Assembly: GCF_034377285.1 (NCBI RefSeq)
Contig: NZ_CP139715.1
Span: 4,572,001-4,636,000 of the forward strand
Direction of reading: 5' to 3'
Source: Thalassobaculum sp. OXR-137
GTDB lineage: Bacteria; Pseudomonadota; Alphaproteobacteria; Thalassobaculales; Thalassobaculaceae
DNA length: 64,000 nucleotides
How positions within the stretch are numbered: the first letter of the stretch is position 1; every line of letters begins with the position of its first letter. The notes under the pieces are model-generated. The model worked only from the letters and a program-made list of their open reading frames with translations. It ran no database searches and was not told the DNA's origin. The translations under genes and the position numbers were made by a program. Below, piece by piece: positions 18,359 to 27,162 of this stretch.

Positions 18359-18949
18359 CTACTCGGCCGAATGCGGGAGATCGGCCGGTGGCGGCGTCTC
18401 CAAGATCCGGTCGTCCAGCCGCTCACCGGTGAAGAAGCGGATCAGGTGGCCGATCGAATAGGCCAGCGTGAAGGCGCCGCAGAGGGTCAGCGGCACGGCC
18501 CGCAACCCTTCGGGCAGGTTGATCAGCGGGATCTCGGCGCTCCACTTGAACAAGACCAGCTTGTAGCTGTTGACCATCATGACCGCCCCGAACACCGCCA
18601 TGATCAGATAGGAGACCAGCTCCATCGCCAGCCGCACCGGGCGGGGCGCTATGTCCCGGAAGAACGACACGCCGAGATGGGAGCGCTCGTGCACCCCGGT
18701 CGAGGCGCCGAGGAAGCCGATCAGCGCCACCAGCAGCAGCGATACCTGCTCGACCCAGGTCGGGGTGGCGTTGAGCACATAGCGGCCGAAGACCAGCCAG
18801 CCGAAGATCACCGTCAGCGTGACCATGGCGGTGCCGGAGACCACGAGGCTGACCTGGCAGACGGCGTCCAGAAGCCGATAGAACGGTTGAAGCACGGGCC
18901 GGAGCGGACCTCCCCGGCCGGGCCTGTCGTCGGAAATCGGGGGATGCAT
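18359..18949 (-). CDS. dctQ: TRAP transporter small permease (DctQ family)
   Basis: About 196 residues with four hydrophobic helices, as expected for DctQ: LDAVCQVSLVVSGTAMVTLTVIF, the segment WVEQVSLLLVALIGFLGAS, a third around VRLAMELVSYLIMAVFGAV and a fourth near the C-terminus. The motif following helix 2 (STGVHERSHLGVSFF) is typical. The start is uncertain: ATG at 18949 is chosen, and an in-frame GTG at 18979 adds ten residues; neither has a clear ribosome site. It lies between dctP and dctM in the same operon. Confidence 0.88.
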   Translation of the reverse strand: MHPPISDDRPGRGGPLRPVLQPFYRLLDAVCQVSLVVSGTAMVTLTVIFGWLVFGRYVLNATPTWVEQVSLLLVALIGFLGASTGVHERSHLGVSFFRDIAPRPVRLAMELVSYLIMAVFGAVMMVNSYKLVLFKWSAEIPLINLPEGLRAVPLTLCGAFTLAYSIGHLIRFFTGERLDDRILETPPPADLPHSAE

Positions 18950-19071
18950 CTGCTGTACTGACCCCTGCTGGCCGGCCACGGCTGGCCGGGCGCGGATGGA
19001 GGAAGCGCCTGTAAAAAAGGGCCGCCGGAGCGTCGTGGGACGGTAGGCTCCGGCGGCCGCGCAGGAAGCCG

Positions 19072-20058
19072 TTACTGGGTGGCCTGGATCGCTTCGACCA
19101 GCGGCTTCAGATTGGGGTTGGATTCCAGGAACTTGGCGTAGACCGGCTTCATGGCCTCCTGGAAGGCGGTCTTGTCGTCGATCGCGTTGAACTTCACGCC
19201 GGCCTTGATGACCTTGTCGCGGCTCGCTTCGGCCCGCTTGGCCCAGAGCTCGCGCTGCAGGACGGAGGACTCGCGGGCGGCGTTGCGCACCAGGTCCTTA
19301 TCGGCGTCCGACAGGCCGTTAAAGACATCGGCGTTGATGCAGACGCATTCCGGGATGATCAGGTGCTCGGACATCGAGTAGAAGCCGGCGACCTCGAAAT
19401 GCCCGGTGGACTCGTAGGACGGCCAGTTGTTCTCCGCCCCGTCGACCACGCCGGTCTTCAGCGACTGATAGACCTCGGAGAAGGCCATCGGCGACGGGTT
19501 GCCGCCCATGGCGGCGATCATGCCGGAATACAGGTCGTTGTTCATGACCCGCACCTTCATCCCGGCGACGTCCTCCGGCTTCATGATCGGCTTCTTGGTG
19601 TTGTAGAACGAGCGCGCGCCGGAATCGTACCAGGCCAGCGCGACGATCCCGATCTTCTCCATGCCGGCACTGATCTGCTCGCCCGGGGCGCCGTCCATGG
19701 CCCGGTGCATGTGATCCTGGTCCTTGAAGATGAACGGCAGCGAGACGACGTTCGCCTCCGGCGCCACCGGACCGATCGGGCCGAGGTTGAAGTTGCCGAT
19801 CTCGATCGCCCCGATGCGGAGCTGCTCGATGGCGTCCGGCTGGCTCCCGAGCACGCCGCCATGGAACATCTTCAGGGTGATCCGCCCGTCGCTGTTCTTG
19901 TCCAGGAGCTCGGCGAACCTGTCCATGGCGACGGTGTTCGGATAGTCCGGAACGTGAATGTTCCAGCCCTTCCATTCGGCCGCCTGGGCAGCGCCGGCGA
20001 CGCCGGCCGCCACGACGACCGCAATGGCGGTCGCACCAATCCTGTCGATCAGTTTCAT
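19072..20058 (-). CDS. dctP: TRAP transporter substrate-binding protein (DctP family)
   Basis: A 328-residue periplasmic solute-binding protein. A Sec signal peptide ends at AGAAQA before AEWKGW. The DctP fold is shown by GGVLGSQPDAIEQLRIGAIEIG, the conserved Arg in GMKVRVMNNDLY that binds the ligand carboxylate, and GVVDGAENNWPSYES. The ATG at 20058 has a strong GGGAGGATG site just upstream. It is first in the TRAP operon, and its promoter region (20059-20230) contains half-sites shared with the uronate dehydrogenase promoter. A sugar-acid ligand such as galacturonate or glucuronate is inferred from context. Confidence 0.92.
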   Translation of the reverse strand: MKLIDRIGATAIAVVVAAGVAGAAQAAEWKGWNIHVPDYPNTVAMDRFAELLDKNSDGRITLKMFHGGVLGSQPDAIEQLRIGAIEIGNFNLGPIGPVAPEANVVSLPFIFKDQDHMHRAMDGAPGEQISAGMEKIGIVALAWYDSGARSFYNTKKPIMKPEDVAGMKVRVMNNDLYSGMIAAMGGNPSPMAFSEVYQSLKTGVVDGAENNWPSYESTGHFEVAGFYSMSEHLIIPECVCINADVFNGLSDADKDLVRNAARESSVLQRELWAKRAEASRDKVIKAGVKFNAIDDKTAFQEAMKPVYAKFLESNPNLKPLVEAIQATQ

Positions 20059-20202
20059 GTCATCCTCCCTATGGTTGCCCGATTGACCCGGGCTTTTTTC
20101 GTCACGACTTGGTGAGCATCCGCCCGGCGGTCGCCGGCGATCCGGCTCGGGTCCGCGGTCGGAATTCTATTTTGTCGAGAAGTATGCTCCGTTTACGAAA
20201 TT

Positions 20203-20226
20203 GGTCAATCTAACTGTCTATTGATC
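20203..20226. promoter_or_regulatory. Candidate operator, TRAP operon promoter
   Basis: GGTCAAT (20203-20209) and ATTGATC (20220-20226) form an imperfect inverted repeat with a 10-base spacer, about 145 bases upstream of dctP. The same half-sites occur as a perfect inverted repeat upstream of the uronate dehydrogenase gene. The sequence CTAAC follows one half-site in each place. This suggests a shared regulator, most simply the GntR protein of the cluster. It is an inference from sequence similarity only. Confidence 0.4.
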
Positions 20227-20232
20227 GTATTT

Positions 20233-21162
20233 TTATGCAGCCGCGCTGAACTCGGCCGACTTTCGGATCACCTCGGCGAGGTCGGCGACGTCCTTTTCCG
20301 TCGGGTTCACCAGCGGCGGCCGCACCGGCCCGGGGTCGCGCCCCACCGCCTTCAGCCCCCCCTTGATCAGCGACACCGGATAGCCCGCCACCCGGTCGCG
20401 GATATCGGCGAAGGGGTAGAAGAACCCATGCAGGATCCGATCCATGGCGGTATGGTCGCCGACCCGCAGAGCGGCGTAGAAAGACAGCGCCAGTTCGGGG
20501 ACGAAATTGAACACCGCCGAGGAATACGTGGAGAACCCGGCGGCGTCGTAGGCAGAGGCGAACAGCTCGTGGGTCGGCATGCCGCCGACATAGACCAGCC
20601 GGTCGCCCAGGGTGGCGCGGATGCGGGTGACCAGATCGATCTCCCCTACCCCGTCCTTGAAGCCGATCAGGTTCGGGCAGGCCTCGGCCAGCCGGGCCAC
20701 CGTGTCCGCCTTCAGCACCGAGGTCGCCCGGTTGTAGACAACGACACCGATGGAGATCGCGTCGCAGACCGCCTTCACATGGGCGTACTGGCCCTCCTGT
20801 GTGCCACCCATCAGGTAGGTCGGTAGCAGCAGCACGCCGTCGGCACCGGCCGCCTCGGCCGCCTTGGCATCGGCGATGGCGCGGCGGGTGTTCACGCCGC
20901 AGCCGGCGACCACCGGACAGCGCCCGCCGGCCGCCTCGACGGCGGCTCGGACGATTCGGGCGAATTCATCCTGGCCGAGCGAGAAATACTCGCCCGTCCC
21001 GCCGGCGGCGAACAGGGTCGCGGCGTCGTAGGAGGAGAGCCAGCCGACATGCTCGCGATACGGCCCCTCGGCGAATTCCAGATCGGCGTCGAAATGGGTG
21101 ACCGGGAAGGACAGCAGGCCCGATCCCATCTTCGATTTCAGTTCCTGCGGTGACAGCGGCAT
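20233..21162 (-). CDS. kdgD: 5-dehydro-4-deoxyglucarate dehydratase (KDG dehydratase)
   Basis: A 309-residue member of the DapA/N-acetylneuraminate lyase TIM-barrel family. The Schiff-base Lys is in [12 protein letters not shown] and the partner Tyr in [10 protein letters not shown]. The pattern [14 protein letters not shown] followed by [13 protein letters not shown] is characteristic of the KDG dehydratase subgroup. The reaction is 5-dehydro-4-deoxy-D-glucarate to 2,5-dioxopentanoate + CO2 + H2O, a late step of the oxidative uronate pathway. The ATG at 21162 is the natural start; a longer frame reaches into the upstream gene. It is cotranscribed with uronate dehydrogenase. Confidence 0.92.
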   Translation of the reverse strand: MPLSPQELKSKMGSGLLSFPVTHFDADLEFAEGPYREHVGWLSSYDAATLFAAGGTGEYFSLGQDEFARIVRAAVEAAGGRCPVVAGCGVNTRRAIADAKAAEAAGADGVLLLPTYLMGGTQEGQYAHVKAVCDAISIGVVVYNRATSVLKADTVARLAEACPNLIGFKDGVGEIDLVTRIRATLGDRLVYVGGMPTHELFASAYDAAGFSTYSSAVFNFVPELALSFYAALRVGDHTAMDRILHGFFYPFADIRDRVAGYPVSLIKGGLKAVGRDPGPVRPPLVNPTEKDVADLAEVIRKSAEFSAAA

Positions 21163-21196
21163 GGTTGTTCCCTCTGGAGGCGGACAGGTTTGGCGA

Positions 21197-22018
21197 TCAG
21201 GAGGTGGCCGGCACGACCCGGGCCGGATCGCCGTGATATTCCGTGCTGGCGAAGGGACCGCCCTGGACGCCCAGGGCCACCTCGTTCCCCGGCTCCGGTA
21301 CGGTGGATGCGTCGACCTCCGGGATCCAGACATCGGCCGTGTCCTGCGGCACGAAGCCCAGTCGTCTGGCCGTGCTGTTATCCCACCAGGTGCGGGAATT
21401 GTCGGACACGCCATAGACGATCTCGTGGTGCAGGGCTGGCAGGTCGAGGCCGAGCCGGCACAGGCGGGTCAGGTCGCCGATGCTGACCCAGCACCCGACC
21501 TGGCGCTGGGTCTCGGGCTTCTGGAAGCACCAGCCGATGCGGATCGACAGGATTCCGATCCCGTAATTGTCGGCGAAATACTGGGACAGCCCCTCGCCGA
21601 ACACCTTGCTCAACCCGTAGCGGCAGTCGGGGCGCGGCCGCTCCGTCCCGTCGAGCTTCCGGCTGCGCGGGTAGAAGCCCACGGCATGGTTCGAACTGGC
21701 GAAGACGATCCGCGTCACCCCGGCCTCGAAGGCAGCCTCGTAGAGCCGGTAGGTGGCGTCGATATTAACCCGCAGGATATCGTCCCAGGCATGCTCCACC
21801 GACAGGCCGCCGAGATGGATGATGCCGTCCACCCCCTCGACCATGCGGGCGCGGTCGTCGGCGATGCAGATGTCACCGATGACGACCTCTTCCCCCTCCC
21901 CGGCCGGGCCCAGATCGGCCACGTCGGACACCCGTAGGATCGGATAGGCGCCCGCCAGCTCCCGGCGCATCCGCTTGCCGATCCCGCCTCCGGCGCCCGT
22001 GAGAAGCACGCGTTTCAT
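21197..22018 (-). CDS. udh: Uronate dehydrogenase (NAD-dependent SDR-extended family)
   Basis: A 273-residue Rossmann-fold enzyme close to Agrobacterium uronate dehydrogenase. It has the NAD motif TGAGGGIG, catalytic Ser and the [12 protein letters not shown] segment, the YxxxK pair in [17 protein letters not shown] and the C-terminal WWDNS motif. It oxidises D-galacturonate or D-glucuronate to the aldaro-lactone. The start at MKRVLLTG (22018) matches the family; in-frame ATGs up to 33 bases upstream lie in the operator region. With KDG dehydratase, the lactonase and the TRAP importer it defines an oxidative uronate pathway. Confidence 0.92.
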   Translation of the reverse strand: MKRVLLTGAGGGIGKRMRRELAGAYPILRVSDVADLGPAGEGEEVVIGDICIADDRARMVEGVDGIIHLGGLSVEHAWDDILRVNIDATYRLYEAAFEAGVTRIVFASSNHAVGFYPRSRKLDGTERPRPDCRYGLSKVFGEGLSQYFADNYGIGILSIRIGWCFQKPETQRQVGCWVSIGDLTRLCRLGLDLPALHHEIVYGVSDNSRTWWDNSTARRLGFVPQDTADVWIPEVDASTVPEPGNEVALGVQGGPFASTEYHGDPARVVPATS

Positions 22019-22030
22019 GGCAACACCATC

Positions 22031-22074
22031 CATATGATCAATCGGTATCATTGATCTAACTTCATATGATCAAT
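22031..22074. promoter_or_regulatory. Candidate operator, uronate dehydrogenase promoter
   Basis: A perfect inverted repeat GATCAAT-7-ATTGATC spans 22036-22056. The 12-base word CATATGATCAAT occurs twice, at 22031-22042 and 22063-22074, exactly 32 bases apart (about three helical turns). This cluster of half-sites begins 13 bases upstream of the udh start codon, well placed for repression. Related half-sites lie upstream of the TRAP operon. The most likely binder is the FCD-type GntR regulator at 15312, but this is untested. Confidence 0.55.
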
Positions 22075-22271
22075 GCGTCTACCGCTTTTCCGAGATCCCG
22101 GCTGTGGGGTCGGCAAGGACCGTGGCCTATCGCGTCTTGCGCACGCATGAAGCGCGGCCCGGCTGCGCGCCGGCGCCACCGCCGACCGCGCACCCTTCAC
22201 AGCCGGTCGAGACGCTGAATACACTGCTGTCAGCGGCGCTCCGGCACCGACGCCGGCAAAGGAACGGGCTC

Positions 22272-23027
22272 ATGCGCATCCTCGTGATCAATCCGAACAC
22301 CACTGCCTCCATGACCGACAAGATCCGCGAGACGGCCGTGGCCGTGGCGGCGACCGGAACGCAGATCCTCGCTCTGAGCCCGGCAGACGGCCCGGTGAGC
22401 ATCGAGGGCCACTACGACGAGGCGTTCTGCCTGCCCGGCCTGCTGGAGGAGACCCGCAAAGGGGTGGCCGACGGTGCCGACGCCGTGGTGATCGCCTGTT
22501 TCGACGATCCGGGCCTGGAGGCCTGCCGCGAGATCGTCGACGTGCCGGTCGTCGGCATCTGCGAGGCGGCGATGGCTGCAGCCTCCATGGTCGGCCACGG
22601 CTTTTCCGTGGTCACAACGCTCGACCGCTCCGTGCCGATCATCGAGATGCTGGCCCTGAAATACGGCTTCGAGCGCCACTGCCGCCGGGTGCGGGCCGCC
22701 TCGATCCCGGTGCTGGCGCTGGAGGAGGAAGGCGGGGCCGCCGCCGCCAAGGTGCGCGATCAGGTGCTCGCCGCCATCGAGGAGGACCGGGCTGAAGCGG
22801 TGCTGCTTGGCTGCGCAGGGATGACCGATCTGGCCAACGCGCTGACCCGGGAGACCGGGGTGCCGGTGATCGACGGGGTGGCGGCCGCCGTGAAATTCGC
22901 CGAGGCGCTGGTGGGACTGGGTCTGAAGACCTGCAAACGCGGCGCCTATGCCCCGCCCCGGGTAAAGCCCTATTCCGGCGGACTCTCCCGCCACGCGCCC
23001 CAGGACCCTCTCAAAGCGGCGGAGTGA
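22272..23027 (+). CDS. Aspartate/glutamate/hydantoin racemase family protein
   Basis: A 251-residue cofactor-independent racemase. Two catalytic Cys are present, in VIACFDDPGLEA and LLGCAGMTDL, and the opening MRILVINPNTTASMTDKI is the hydantoin-racemase signature. It would interconvert D- and L-5-substituted hydantoins (or a related amino-acid derivative). The ATG at 22272 is chosen; the frame extends upstream without similarity. The gene is followed directly by hyuA and hyuB on the same strand, so racemisation and ring opening are likely coupled. Allantoin racemase is a close alternative in this family. Confidence 0.87.
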   Translation: MRILVINPNTTASMTDKIRETAVAVAATGTQILALSPADGPVSIEGHYDEAFCLPGLLEETRKGVADGADAVVIACFDDPGLEACREIVDVPVVGICEAAMAAASMVGHGFSVVTTLDRSVPIIEMLALKYGFERHCRRVRAASIPVLALEEEGGAAAAKVRDQVLAAIEEDRAEAVLLGCAGMTDLANALTRETGVPVIDGVAAAVKFAEALVGLGLKTCKRGAYAPPRVKPYSGGLSRHAPQDPLKAAE

Positions 23028-23071
23028 CCGCCCCTCCCACCCTAGCCGCCCGTCCGGGCGCGGAGACAGGC

Positions 23072-25147
23072 ATGAAACTGATTGGCGTCGATGTCGGCGG
23101 GACGTTCACCGATCTGGTCTATACCGACACCGACAGGGGCGAGACGGTGATCCATAAGACGCCGACCACGCCGGACGACCCGTCTCGTGGAGTCGTGGAG
23201 GGGGCGATCGAGCTCTGCCGCCGGGTCGGCGTGGATCCCGCCGGCATCGATCACCTGATGCACGGCACCACCATCGCCACCAACGCGGTGCTGGAATATG
23301 ACGGGGTCGAAGCCGGGCTGATCACCACCGAGGGCTATCGCGACATCCTGCATATCGGCCGCCACCAGCGTCCGCAGCACTATTCCATCATGCAGGAGAT
23401 CCCGTGGCAGGACCGCCCGCTGGTCAAGCGCCGCCACCGCAAGACCGTGACCGAGCGCCTGGCACCGCCGCGCGGCGAGGTGCTGGTGCCGCTGGACGAG
23501 GACGCGGTGCGTCGGGCCGCCCGCGAGCTGAAGGCGGCGGGAGTGAAGGCCATCGCCATCGGCTTCCTGTTCTCCTACCTCAATCCGGCGCACGAGGAGC
23601 GGGCACGCGAGATCGTCGCCGAGGAACATCCGGAGGCGTTCGTGACCACCTCCGCCTCCGTCGCCCCGCAGTTCCGCGAGTTCGAGCGCTTCACCACGGC
23701 GGCGATGAACGCTTTCATCGGCCCCAAGGTCCGCGACTATGTCAGCCACCTGGAAAGCGCCATGCGCGACAGCGGGCTCGGCTGCGACCTCCACGTGATG
23801 GGCTCCAACGGCGGGGCGGCGACGGCGAAGATGGTGGCCGAGAAGCCGATCCTCACCCTGCTCTCCGGTCCGGCCGCCGGTGTGCTCGGCGGGGCGTGGA
23901 GCGGCGCCCTGTCCGGCCACACCTCACTGATCACGCTCGATATCGGTGGCACGTCGGCGGATATCGGCATCACCGTCGACGGCGCCTTCGCCGAGGCAAC
24001 GGCCCGAGACACCTGGATCGGCGGCTATCCGGTCCTGGCCCCGATGATCGACATCCACACCATCGGGGCCGGCGGCGGCTCCATCGCCCATATGGATGCC
24101 GGCGGGGCCCTGCGGGTCGGTCCGCGCAGCGCCGGCGCCCGGCCCGGCCCCGCCGCCTACGGCCATGGCGGCGACCAGCCGACCGTGACCGACGCCCATG
24201 TGGTGCTCGGCCGCCTCGACCCGAAGAACTTCCTGGGCGGCGAGATGTCCCTCGACGTGGACGCCTCGCAGAAGGTCATCTCCGGCTTCGCGGGGAAGGT
24301 CGGGCTCGAGTTGCATGAGACAGCGGCCGGCATCCTGACCATCGTCAACGCCAACATGGCCAACGCCATCCGCTCACGCACGGTGCAAAAGGGGCTCGAC
24401 CCGCGCGACTTCGCCCTGGTGGCCTTCGGCGGGGCCGGTCCGCTGCACGCCGCCGACGTGGCCGACCTGCTGGGCATTCCGACGGTGCTGGTCCCGGCAT
24501 GGCCTGGAATCACCTCGGCGGTGGGCCTGCTGACCACGGACCTGAAATACGACGCGGTGAAGACCGAGTTCCAGGTCTCCACCGATATCGACCTCGCCCG
24601 CCTGAATGAGGATTTCACGGCGATGGAGGCCGATCTCGGCGCCCAGCTTGCCGCCGACAAGGTCGATCCGGCCGGCGTGACCTACAGACGCGCCGGCGAC
24701 CTGCGGTATGTCGGCCAGGGGTACGAGCTGCGGGTCGCCTTCCCCGAGGGCGCGGTGACCGACGCCGTCGTCAAGCAGGTGCTCGACGCCTTTGCCCGTG
24801 CCCACGAGGCCGAATACGGCCACGCCTTCCCCGGCAGTCCGGTGGAGATCGTGAACATCCGCGTCACCGCCAATGGCGAGGCGGCCAAGATCGCGCCGCC
24901 GAGCGTCACCGGCGGCGACAGCGTCGAGGCCGCCACCGTCCACCGGGGCGAGGCGGTGTTCGCCACGTCGGAGGGCGTAAAGCCCCTGCTCACGGCCTTC
25001 CTAGACCGCTTCAAGCTGCCGCTGGACACCGACGTACCCGGCCCGGCGGTGATCCTACAGACCGACACGACAACCGTGGTCCCGCCCGGCTGGACCGCCC
25101 GCGCCGACGCCGCCGGCAACCTGCTGCTCAACAAGGGAGACGCGTGA
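23072..25147 (+). CDS. hyuA: Hydantoinase/oxoprolinase family protein, subunit A
   Basis: A 691-residue protein of the ATP-dependent N-methylhydantoinase A/5-oxoprolinase/acetone carboxylase family. The actin-like phosphate loops are seen: GVDVGGTFTDLVY at the N-terminus, LLSGPAAGVLGGAW and LDIGGTSADIG in the centre. The ATG at 23072 has GGAG six bases upstream. A GTG at 23024 overlapping the racemase stop would add 16 unconserved residues. With HyuB it should hydrolyse a cyclic amide at the cost of ATP in the cytoplasm. The exact substrate cannot be read from sequence. Confidence 0.9.
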   Translation: MKLIGVDVGGTFTDLVYTDTDRGETVIHKTPTTPDDPSRGVVEGAIELCRRVGVDPAGIDHLMHGTTIATNAVLEYDGVEAGLITTEGYRDILHIGRHQRPQHYSIMQEIPWQDRPLVKRRHRKTVTERLAPPRGEVLVPLDEDAVRRAARELKAAGVKAIAIGFLFSYLNPAHEERAREIVAEEHPEAFVTTSASVAPQFREFERFTTAAMNAFIGPKVRDYVSHLESAMRDSGLGCDLHVMGSNGGAATAKMVAEKPILTLLSGPAAGVLGGAWSGALSGHTSLITLDIGGTSADIGITVDGAFAEATARDTWIGGYPVLAPMIDIHTIGAGGGSIAHMDAGGALRVGPRSAGARPGPAAYGHGGDQPTVTDAHVVLGRLDPKNFLGGEMSLDVDASQKVISGFAGKVGLELHETAAGILTIVNANMANAIRSRTVQKGLDPRDFALVAFGGAGPLHAADVADLLGIPTVLVPAWPGITSAVGLLTTDLKYDAVKTEFQVSTDIDLARLNEDFTAMEADLGAQLAADKVDPAGVTYRRAGDLRYVGQGYELRVAFPEGAVTDAVVKQVLDAFARAHEAEYGHAFPGSPVEIVNIRVTANGEAAKIAPPSVTGGDSVEAATVHRGEAVFATSEGVKPLLTAFLDRFKLPLDTDVPGPAVILQTDTTTVVPPGWTARADAAGNLLLNKGDA

Positions 25148-26913
25148 TGAACATCCAGAGCAAACCGAGCGTCGATCCGGTCACCATCGCCGTCGTCCAG
25201 GGCGCGCTGGAGAACATCGCCGTTGAAATGGGCTATCGGCTGATGCGGATGTCCTACTCCTCGATCATCCGGGAGTCGGAGGATTTCGGCGCAGGCCTGG
25301 TCGACGCGAGCGGCCGAGGGCTCGCCGAGAGTGCGCAATCCACCCCGCTGCAATCCGGTCCGATCCCCGGCTATATCCATGGCATCAACAAGATCCTGTC
25401 CGAGCGCGGCGAGACCGTGCGGCCGGGCGACGTGATCATGCACAACGACGCCTATTCCGGCGCCAGCCATGGCCCCGACGTCGCCTTCATGGTGCCGATC
25501 TTCCACGGCGAGCGGCTGATCGCCTGGGCCGGCACCACCGCCCATCACCTGGATATCGGCGCGCTGACCCCCGGAAGCTGCGGCATCGTCGACGCCATCG
25601 ACGCCTATGCCGAGGGCCTGCAATTCAAGGCGATCAAGGTCTACGACCGGGGTGTGAAGGTCGATCCGGTCTGGCACATCCTGCGCGACAACATCCGGGT
25701 TTCCGACATGGTGGTCGGCGACATGGAGGCGCAGATCGCCGCCGCCCGCATCGGTGCGAAGCGCTTCGAGGAACTGATGGAGCGCTACGGGGTGGAGACC
25801 CTGGAGGCCGCCTGCGAGGGGGCGATGGACCATGCCGAGCGGCTGATGCGCGGCGCCATCGCCAAGCTGCCGGACGGCGACTACTCGGCCACCACCTATA
25901 TCGACGGCTTCCTGGATTCCGACGACCCGAAGAAGAAGGAGCTGCCGATCTGTGTCACTCTCCGGGTGCGCGGCGACGAGATCGAGGTGGATCTGGAAGG
26001 CACCGCCGACCAGGTGGACGACGCGCCGATCAACATGCCGCTGGTCGGCACCGCCGATATCGCCATCTGGCTGACCATCCGCTCTGTGCTGCTGGACACC
26101 GCCGTGCACGGCCATATCCCGGTGAATGACGGGTTGACCCGGCCGATCAAGATCAAGGCGCCTTACGGGTGCCTCGCCAACCCGATCTTCCCGGCCCCGA
26201 CCATCGCCCGCTTCTGCCCGGGCAACCAGCTTGCCGACACGGTGATGAAGGCGCTGGCCCAGGCGATGCCGCATAACGTATCGGCCGGGATCGGCAACCT
26301 GAAGGTCATCGCCTTCTCCGGGCTCAATGCCGGCAAGCACTGGGTCCACATGGAGATCTTCGAGGGCAGCTATGGCGGCAGGCACGGCAGCGACGGCATG
26401 GACGCGGTCGACACGCTCTACGCCAATACCCGCAACAACCCGATCGAGGATATCGAGACCCACCTCCCCCTACGCGTGTCGCGCTACGAGTTGCGTGAGG
26501 ACGTGGTGGGTGCGGGCAAATGGCGCGGCGGCCTCGGCTCGGTGCGGGAGTTCGAGTATCTCGCCGATGGCGGGGCGTCGGTGGAGGGCGAAGGCCACGG
26601 CTTCGCCCCCTGGGGCTTCGACGGCGGAGCCTCGGGCAAGCAGGCGGAGCTGCGGCTGCACACGCCCTCGGGCGCGGTGCGCGAGCTGCCGTCGAAGGTG
26701 CCGCATATGCGCATCGCCAAGGGCGACCGCTTCCGCTGCCTCGGCCCGGCCGGCGGAGGCTACGGCGATCCGATGACCCGCGATCCGCAGGCGGTTGCCG
26801 AGGATGTGCTGGACGGGCTGATCTCGGTGCAGACGGCGGCCGACGCGTTCGGGGTGGTGATCGGGTCGGACGGCAGCGTGGATGTCGCGGCGACGGCGGC
26901 ACGGCGGGGGTAA
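25147..26913 (+). CDS. hyuB: Hydantoinase B/oxoprolinase family protein, subunit B
   Basis: A 588-residue HyuB subunit. Typical family segments are SYSSIIRESEDFGAGLVDA, GDVIMHNDAYSGASHGPDV, TAHHLDIGALTPGS and the C-terminal WRGGLGSVREFEYLADG with GGGYGDP near the end. The ATG at 25147 overlaps the hyuA TGA by one base (TGATG), so the two subunits are translated in step. It forms the hydrolase complex with HyuA. A palindromic element follows the stop. Confidence 0.9.
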   Translation: MNIQSKPSVDPVTIAVVQGALENIAVEMGYRLMRMSYSSIIRESEDFGAGLVDASGRGLAESAQSTPLQSGPIPGYIHGINKILSERGETVRPGDVIMHNDAYSGASHGPDVAFMVPIFHGERLIAWAGTTAHHLDIGALTPGSCGIVDAIDAYAEGLQFKAIKVYDRGVKVDPVWHILRDNIRVSDMVVGDMEAQIAAARIGAKRFEELMERYGVETLEAACEGAMDHAERLMRGAIAKLPDGDYSATTYIDGFLDSDDPKKKELPICVTLRVRGDEIEVDLEGTADQVDDAPINMPLVGTADIAIWLTIRSVLLDTAVHGHIPVNDGLTRPIKIKAPYGCLANPIFPAPTIARFCPGNQLADTVMKALAQAMPHNVSAGIGNLKVIAFSGLNAGKHWVHMEIFEGSYGGRHGSDGMDAVDTLYANTRNNPIEDIETHLPLRVSRYELREDVVGAGKWRGGLGSVREFEYLADGGASVEGEGHGFAPWGFDGGASGKQAELRLHTPSGAVRELPSKVPHMRIAKGDRFRCLGPAGGGYGDPMTRDPQAVAEDVLDGLISVQTAADAFGVVIGSDGSVDVAATAARRG

Positions 26914-26931
26914 GGTCTCTTTCCATCCACT

Positions 26932-27038
26932 GTCATCCTGAACTTGTTTCAGGACCTCCAAAGCCCCGGGGCCAGTCTGCAACCGTCCGAGGGCCGATCC
27001 GGCGGCAAATTGAGGTCCTGAAACAAGTTCAGGATGAC
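26932..27038. repeat. 27-nt perfect inverted repeat (palindromic element, copy 2)
   Basis: Arms at 26932-26958 and 27012-27038 are perfect reverse complements with a 53-base spacer. Each arm can fold alone as TCCTGAA-CTTGT-TTCAGGA. The arms differ from copy 1 (4038-4111) only at the two positions that pair with each other, so both copies keep full pairing. It sits between hyuB and hisS, both on the forward strand. Confidence 0.85.
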
Positions 27039-27162
27039 GGGGGGATGAGTCGCCGCCCGCTCCCCCGCACTCTGCTATTGCCCCCGCCCCTTCAAACTTC
27101 TAGTTCAAGGGCCCCAGCGCCCCGAGCGCCGACACGCACTTCGACAAGGGAAGCGGCACGCC

